From Astrocystis sublimbata (Eukaryota > Ascomycota > Sordariomycetes > Xylariales > Xylariaceae), in NCBI GenBank assembly GCA_022453515.1, contig JAJNNY010000025.1, positions 248,001 to 312,000 of the forward strand: a DNA stretch of 64,000 nucleotides, read 5' to 3'. This document shows, piece by piece, positions 59,654 through 64,000 of this stretch. The translations under genes and the position numbers were made by a program. The notes under the pieces are model-generated. The model was not told the origin of the DNA. It saw nothing but the letters and a program-made list of their open reading frames with translations, and made no database searches. Every line of letters begins with the position of its first letter. The stretch's first letter is position 1.

Positions 59654-60890
59654 TGATTTCGGCCACCTAGAGTTCACGACAAATTGGCCGTCGGGCTTCA
59701 CGAAAGGTCATCCTACCTGGGTACCGAGTCAGAAGAATCAAGCAAGAAATGTGGCTAAGAGGTAAGCCACGCAAGTACCCACAAAATCTCACCGTCAACG
59801 GGCTACTCAGCGACGCCAAGACCATCTGAATCTCTTGAGTCGCCGGTGAGCCTCGCGATAACCAGATGCGTAGTATGATCACTACCGTCGGACAGAATGG
59901 TTGGAACGGCAAGGCAGGTCGGACTCGCATATATGGGTCTACCAAAGCTGTGTTGAACATGTCAATGTGGGCAGATCGAAGAGTCTTATATACCCCAAAT
60001 GCCAAAACTCGCCAAAGCAACTGTGCCGATGCCAAGGGCACCTTTGAATTGCATCGTACGAGATCGTGCGGCGCGTGGATCTGTTCGCTGCACGGACATG
60101 GGACCTACGCCTGACCATTGCTATCGTGCCAAGCCCTCAGAGGTTGGTCGATTGGACTATTTTAGAATATTAGCCCATATGGCACATCTATTTACATCTC
60201 ACACTTGTGGGGATAGTCCAACCTCACCTATGCCGTCAGGGTCTTTGTGGATGGGGATATGCACTGCAGATGCTTGAAATGAATGAGTGATCAATCGAGC
60301 CACGTGGGAAGTTCTCCAGAAAGTGAGTCTAACCCCACACTGTGGCGATCTTACATACCTACCTAGCTACATAGGTCAGTAGCGACTAAAAGGATAGTTG
60401 ATAAGGCCTCCTCAGACATCAACATAGACATCACGTAGTTGGGTCTTGACTCACGTATGAGACCTCCTGTGGTTATCACACAACATCTCAACAAGACATC
60501 TCGAAGATTTGATGGGCATAATTCAACGTCTAGGTGGACACCGTGATATTCAATCAGAATTGGAAGTCCTGCGAGAGTCCTAACGCCATGCTACTGGCGA
60601 CCATTAATGGTGTAAAGCACATAATTGTAAATACATGGCAGACTTATGCAGTAGGGTTGATGAATTTTGGCGCAGGCACAAAGAAGTGTCAATTCGAAGC
60701 TATTGAAACAAGAGTAGAGTATTTTACATGTCCGAACAAGTAGTATGTATAATAAGCTTTCATGATCCCTAGAAGAATAAATTATTCACTAGAAAGTTTC
60801 ATGATAGCTATTGCTTCTGCTGAAAGAAAAGTCGACGACAACGCTGCTGAAAGGAAAGCTGCTGAAAACCAGACGTCTCCTAACGATGAC

Positions 60891-61913
60891 CTAGGCCTCT
60901 ACTCCAATAGCGGTCAAGAATTCCTTGGTGGGTTTCATTTGCTGTTGGAAACGCTTGACAAAGAGATGGCCAACAGTTTCCTTGCTCTTGCCATATTCTT
61001 CGAAGGGGTTAGTGGCAAAGATATCGCCATGCCAGGCTGTGACGGCCGAGTACCTCTGCACAGGGGCTTTGTTGACAACACGGTGATGTACGGCCTTGTA
61101 CACGTGTCCAGACCATCCAGAAAGCATGTCTCCGCAGTTGATAACAAATCTGTCCTCAATGGCCGGAACGCTTACCCATTCCTTGTCATCCTCCACCCAG
61201 ATTTCGAGGGCCTCCTTGCCAGGTTCCTGGAGCAAGACGGTGATTCCACCCCAGTCGTTGTGTGCGCCAAGCCCGAACTGACCCTCCTCAGTTTCCTCCG
61301 GGGAGGGATAGCTGAGGAGGTTCATGCCGATCAAGGGCCGTTTCGAAAAACGCTCCATGGTGTTTGGAGAGCGATCGAGGCCCTGAATCAAGATTTCCCA
61401 AAGCAACTTCCCCATAGCAGATGTCTTTTCGTAGTACTCCCAAATTGGCTCGCGGAACTCCTCTTCGGGGAGATCAGGCCACTGGTTTGGCCCGTAAATC
61501 CCACCCATCTCGACCTTGGGGTCCTCCGCGCAGAAATAGTAAGACTAGTATGGTCATTAGCTACGGATTGCACGTTTGTCCGCATGTCTGCTGAGACTCA
61601 CCTCTTTGGCGTCCGGCATAGCTTTCCCGTCACGACTGTGGACACCGGAAGCTTCGTATCCTCGACGGCAGCGGCTTTTGGAGACAGAGATCTCCGTTTT
61701 CTTTTCTTTGGGCTGGCTGAAGAATTGCTCGAGACCCTTGAACATGGTGCGTTGCAGGCTCACGGGGATGCCGTGACCAGTGCACTGGAAAAAGCCATAT
61801 GTCTTGAATGCATCACGAATCCCTGCGATGACTTTGTCTTTGTCTTCAGGGCAAGTTGGGTTGAGATATCCACTGATATCAACAAGTGGGAATTGGGCCG
61901 CCTTGTCAGACAT
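60891..61913 (-). CDS. 2-oxoglutarate/Fe(II) dioxygenase (isopenicillin N synthase-like)
   Basis: Cytosolic 2OG-dependent oxygenase of the DIOX_N plus 2OG-FeII_Oxy type. Exons 61602-61913 and 60891-61544 are joined across a 57-nt intron, giving 321 aa. The N-terminal half starts MSDKAAQFPLVDISGYLNP, with YGFFQCTGHGIP typical of the family, then RRGYEASG and PDAKE-SYYFC. The catalytic core has GAHNDWGGITVLLQ (His-x-Asp), the distal ligand VHHRVVN, and the 2OG-binding QRYSAV (Arg-x-Ser). The start at 61913 is fixed by the DIOX_N opening; the frame continues 28 codons upstream without character. A 390-codon frame on the opposite strand is only its shadow. It shares the intergenic region with the divergent PKS, so coregulation is likely and a tailoring role is inferred. 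Confidence 0.93.
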
Positions 61914-62077
61914 GTTGGTGAAGCGATGCGATAAGCTGTCTGTTGTAGGGTAACAGAACCAAGATGGGAAAGATAGAACACGATGGAGGATGTACAAAAC
62001 GCTAACAGTGTTGGTCGTGCACTATGACTAATTATAAGTGTCAGGAGTGTTGGGACATCTGGCGAGAATCGATATTT

Positions 62078-62086
62078 CGGGGCCCG
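62078..62086. promoter_or_regulatory. CGG-N3-CCG candidate regulator site 4
   Basis: CGGGGCCCG within a perfect 13-bp palindrome, TTCGGGGCCCGAA, between the divergent 2OG oxygenase and PKS genes. This is the best-placed of the four sites for a cluster activator. Confidence 0.45.
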
Positions 62087-62330
62087 AAGAGATGGTGGCC
62101 GAATTACTTTACCTCCGAAGTCTTGCTATCTCCATTTGAAGGAATGCATTTTTGTTGTCGAAGGATTCGGGGTCTTCGGCTACCAAAACCGGGGTGGCGT
62201 ACTGACCGGGCCGCGTGACGGGGTGGAGCCACGGGGGGTCCCGAATTCATCAAGTGAAAATAAGCCACCGAACCATTTAACTAATACGCATCGACTGAAT
62301 ACAACATGAGATTTACACTCTGAGAAGTTC

Positions 62331-62430
62331 CTTGCGTCCAGCTTGCATTCGACTTATATTCAACTTGCATTCAACTTGCATCCAACTTTGCGTTCAACTT
62401 GCGTCCAACTTGCGTCCAACTTGCCTTCAT
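62331..62430 (+). repeat. Nine-unit 11-bp tandem array upstream of the PKS
   Basis: Nine imperfect units of consensus CTTGCRTYCAA starting at 62331, 62342, 62353, 62364, 62375, 62386, 62398, 62409 and 62420. All are 11 bp except the sixth, which has one extra T. The array ends 56 bases before ATG 62487, in the promoter or 5' leader. The spacing is close to one helical turn. Confidence 0.85.
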
Positions 62431-62486
62431 TCTATTAGTGCTAGCCGTCTTAGCCACTTAATCTTTTTTCAACATCCTCTTCGAAG

Positions 62487-64000
62487 ATGACTTACTCCAA
62501 CCAAAGGGCAGAGCCCATTGCAATCGTAGGAAGTGCTTGTCGTTTCCCTGGATCCGCAAGCTCTCCCTCCAAATTATGGACGCTGCTTTCAAACCCTCGT
62601 GATCTCGGTTTCGAGATTCCGGAAGATCGATTCGGCAAAGGCTTCTATCACCCTAACGGTGCCCATCATGGAACCACCAATGTGCAACATGCGTACCTGT
62701 TGGAAGAAAACATTCGCGTGTTTGATGCTGCCTTTTTCAACATTCATTCCAAGGAAGCAAACTCGATCGACCCGCAACAGCGACTACTCCTGGAAACGGT
62801 GTATGAAGGTAAGTTGATTTTTCGGCAAGTCGGGGAGCTTAACTAATGTTTTCTGTGCTTTCTTAGCTATGGAAAGTGGCGGTCACACGATCGAAGGGCT
62901 CCGAGGCTCCGATACAGCTGTTTACACCGGCACGATGAGCGTGGATTGGATGGACCAAAGTGTTAGGGACTTGGACACTATCCCTCAATATTTGGCCACG
63001 GGTTCTAACCGAGCCATTATCTCCAACCGCGTCTCTTATGTGTTCGACTGGAGGGGGCCCAGCATGACTATTGATACAGCATGCTCCTCCAGTCTGATTG
63101 CCGTGCACCAGGGAGTGACGGCTCTCCGTGCAGGCGAATCGCGTGTCGCCGTCGCATGTGGTACTCAGGTCATTCTCAACCCGGAGCAGTTTATTGCGGA
63201 AAGCAAGCTGCAAATGCTGTCGCCGACAGGCCGATCACGCATGTGGGACAAGGATGCGGACGGCTATGCTCGGTAGGTGGAATTTCCCTGCCCTCACGCC
63301 CCCATCAGTCGCGGACGTGACACTGACTTTGATTGCTCGCAGTGGTGAGGGTACGGCCGCGATCATAATGAAGAGGCTTAGCGATGCGATCGCAGATGGA
63401 GATCACATCGAGAGTATCATTCGCGAGACAGGCACGAACCAAGACGGCCGAACCCCTGGCCTCACGATGCCAAGCTCGGAAGCCCAAGCTGCATTGATAA
63501 CCAGGACTTATGAGAAAGCCGGGTTGGACCCGGTTAACAATCCAAATGATCGACCTCAATACTTCGAGGCCCATGGTACTGGAACCCAGGCTGGTGACCC
63601 GAGAGAAGCTGGGGCCATTTACGAATCGTTCGGCCGTCATATCCTTGCTTCCGAAAACCCCTTATATGTGGGGTCTATTAAGACCGTCATTGGTAAGTGA
63701 TTAATTATTGTCATTCATGGCTCCAATCTCTTGGCGTACATCTGCACTGCAGCCCAGATCTCGATATTCACGACGACAAGACATTGAAGATCCATAACTG
63801 GGCAAGTTTGGCTGACCAAAATTCTCGCTTAGGTCATCTGGAGGGCGCCGCTGGTCTTGCCGGTCTTCTCAAAGCCTCCGCTAGTATCCAGAATGGATAT
63901 ATCGCGCCCAATCTCCTCTTCAAGACTCTGAACCCGAAGCTCGAGCCTTTCTACAAGAGCCTTCGGGTACCTACAGAATTGACGCCTTGGCCCGAGGTCC
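62487..64000 (+). CDS. Highly reducing PKS or PKS-NRPS hybrid, N-terminal part (cut by window end)
   Basis: First about 415 residues of an iterative type I PKS. Exons seen: 62487-62808, 62867-63272, 63343-63692, then 63833 to the window end. Only the ketosynthase is visible. It opens [22 protein letters not shown]. Next come [44 protein letters not shown], the active site [25 protein letters not shown] and [24 protein letters not shown]. Cys and both His are intact. The SSPSKLW-LL--PRD and [12 protein letters not shown] blocks are those I associate with PKS-NRPS and trans-ER-dependent synthases. Whether an NRPS half follows cannot be seen. The neighbouring trans-ER, 2OG oxygenase and CmcJ-like enzyme support a biosynthetic cluster. 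Confidence 0.93.

Larger units (their letters stand above)
59376..60890. other. Intergenic, CmcJ-like promoter and 2OG oxygenase 3' flank
   Basis: 1.5 kb with a TATATATA box at about 59500-59509 for the minus-strand CmcJ-like gene and a CGG-N3-CCG site at 59645-59653. A CATACCTACCTAGCTAC word lies near 60354. Short overlapping frames at 59574-60277 have no family character. Confidence 0.5.
61914..62486. promoter_or_regulatory. Divergent promoter, 2OG oxygenase / PKS
   Basis: A 573-base bidirectional promoter. It contains the palindrome TTCGGGGCCCGAA (62076-62088), a GC-rich patch at 62205-62246, and a nine-unit 11-bp tandem array (62331-62430) ending 56 bases before the PKS ATG. Confidence 0.6.

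Noticed and set aside
60762..61934. A 390-codon plus-strand open frame
   Set aside because: It lies wholly over the 2OG oxygenase exons on the other strand and has no family resemblance. The minus strand carries all the catalytic motifs.

Overview
This window is genomic DNA of a filamentous ascomycete (Pezizomycotina). The evidence is short spliceosomal introns (50-330 nt) with GTRNGT-like donors and CTRAY branch sites, compact genes on both strands, a secreted GH15-CBM20 glucoamylase, a class III GH18 chitinase, and fungal polyketide synthases at both edges. Sordariomycetes is my best guess, but the sequence alone does not settle it. Most genes are split by introns, so exon joins were worked out by reading-frame phase, splice motifs and family continuity. 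CDS coordinates are outer bounds and the exons are listed in the evidence.

Left edge (1-11.7 kb): a complete non-reducing PKS (SAT-KS-AT-PT-ACP-CMeT-TE, about 2586 aa, four introns), followed by a cytochrome P450 on the same strand (about 557 aa, four introns). The domain order is that of methylated orsellinic-acid synthases (MpaC/AusA type), so a C-methylated monoaromatic acid later oxidised by the P450 is a reasonable inference. The PKS starts 97 bases from the window edge, so the cluster probably continues to the left.

Middle (12-54 kb): mostly housekeeping. In order: a small unknown protein, chitinase, the tri-snRNP protein Snu66, a long gene-free stretch, glucoamylase, nicotinamide riboside kinase, fructosamine-3-kinase, a 97-aa two-exon unknown, a long gene-poor stretch, two unknown membrane-type proteins, a large TBC Rab-GAP, a 4-kb repeat-rich gene-free stretch, an ankyrin-DIL protein (four exons, one with a GC donor), allantoicase and a cytochrome b561 protein transcribed divergently, and a nine-exon M13 metallopeptidase.

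Right edge (55-64 kb): a second biosynthetic cluster. It has a LovC-type trans-acting enoyl reductase, a CmcJ/AsaB-like oxygenase, a 2-oxoglutarate/Fe(II) oxygenase, and the first about 415 residues of a highly reducing PKS whose KS resembles those of PKS-NRPS hybrids. The PKS runs off the end of the window. A separate enoyl reductase is what such synthases need when their own ER is inactive. The intergenic DNA carries repeated CGG-N3-CCG sites, and nine 11-bp tandem units lie just before the PKS start.

Most unusual observation: a 158-nt intron in the P450 gene and a 157-nt intron in the M13 peptidase gene 42 kb away are clearly related to each other. They sit in unrelated genes and in different codon phases. 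This looks like a pair of introner-like elements or a mobile intron-borne fragment.
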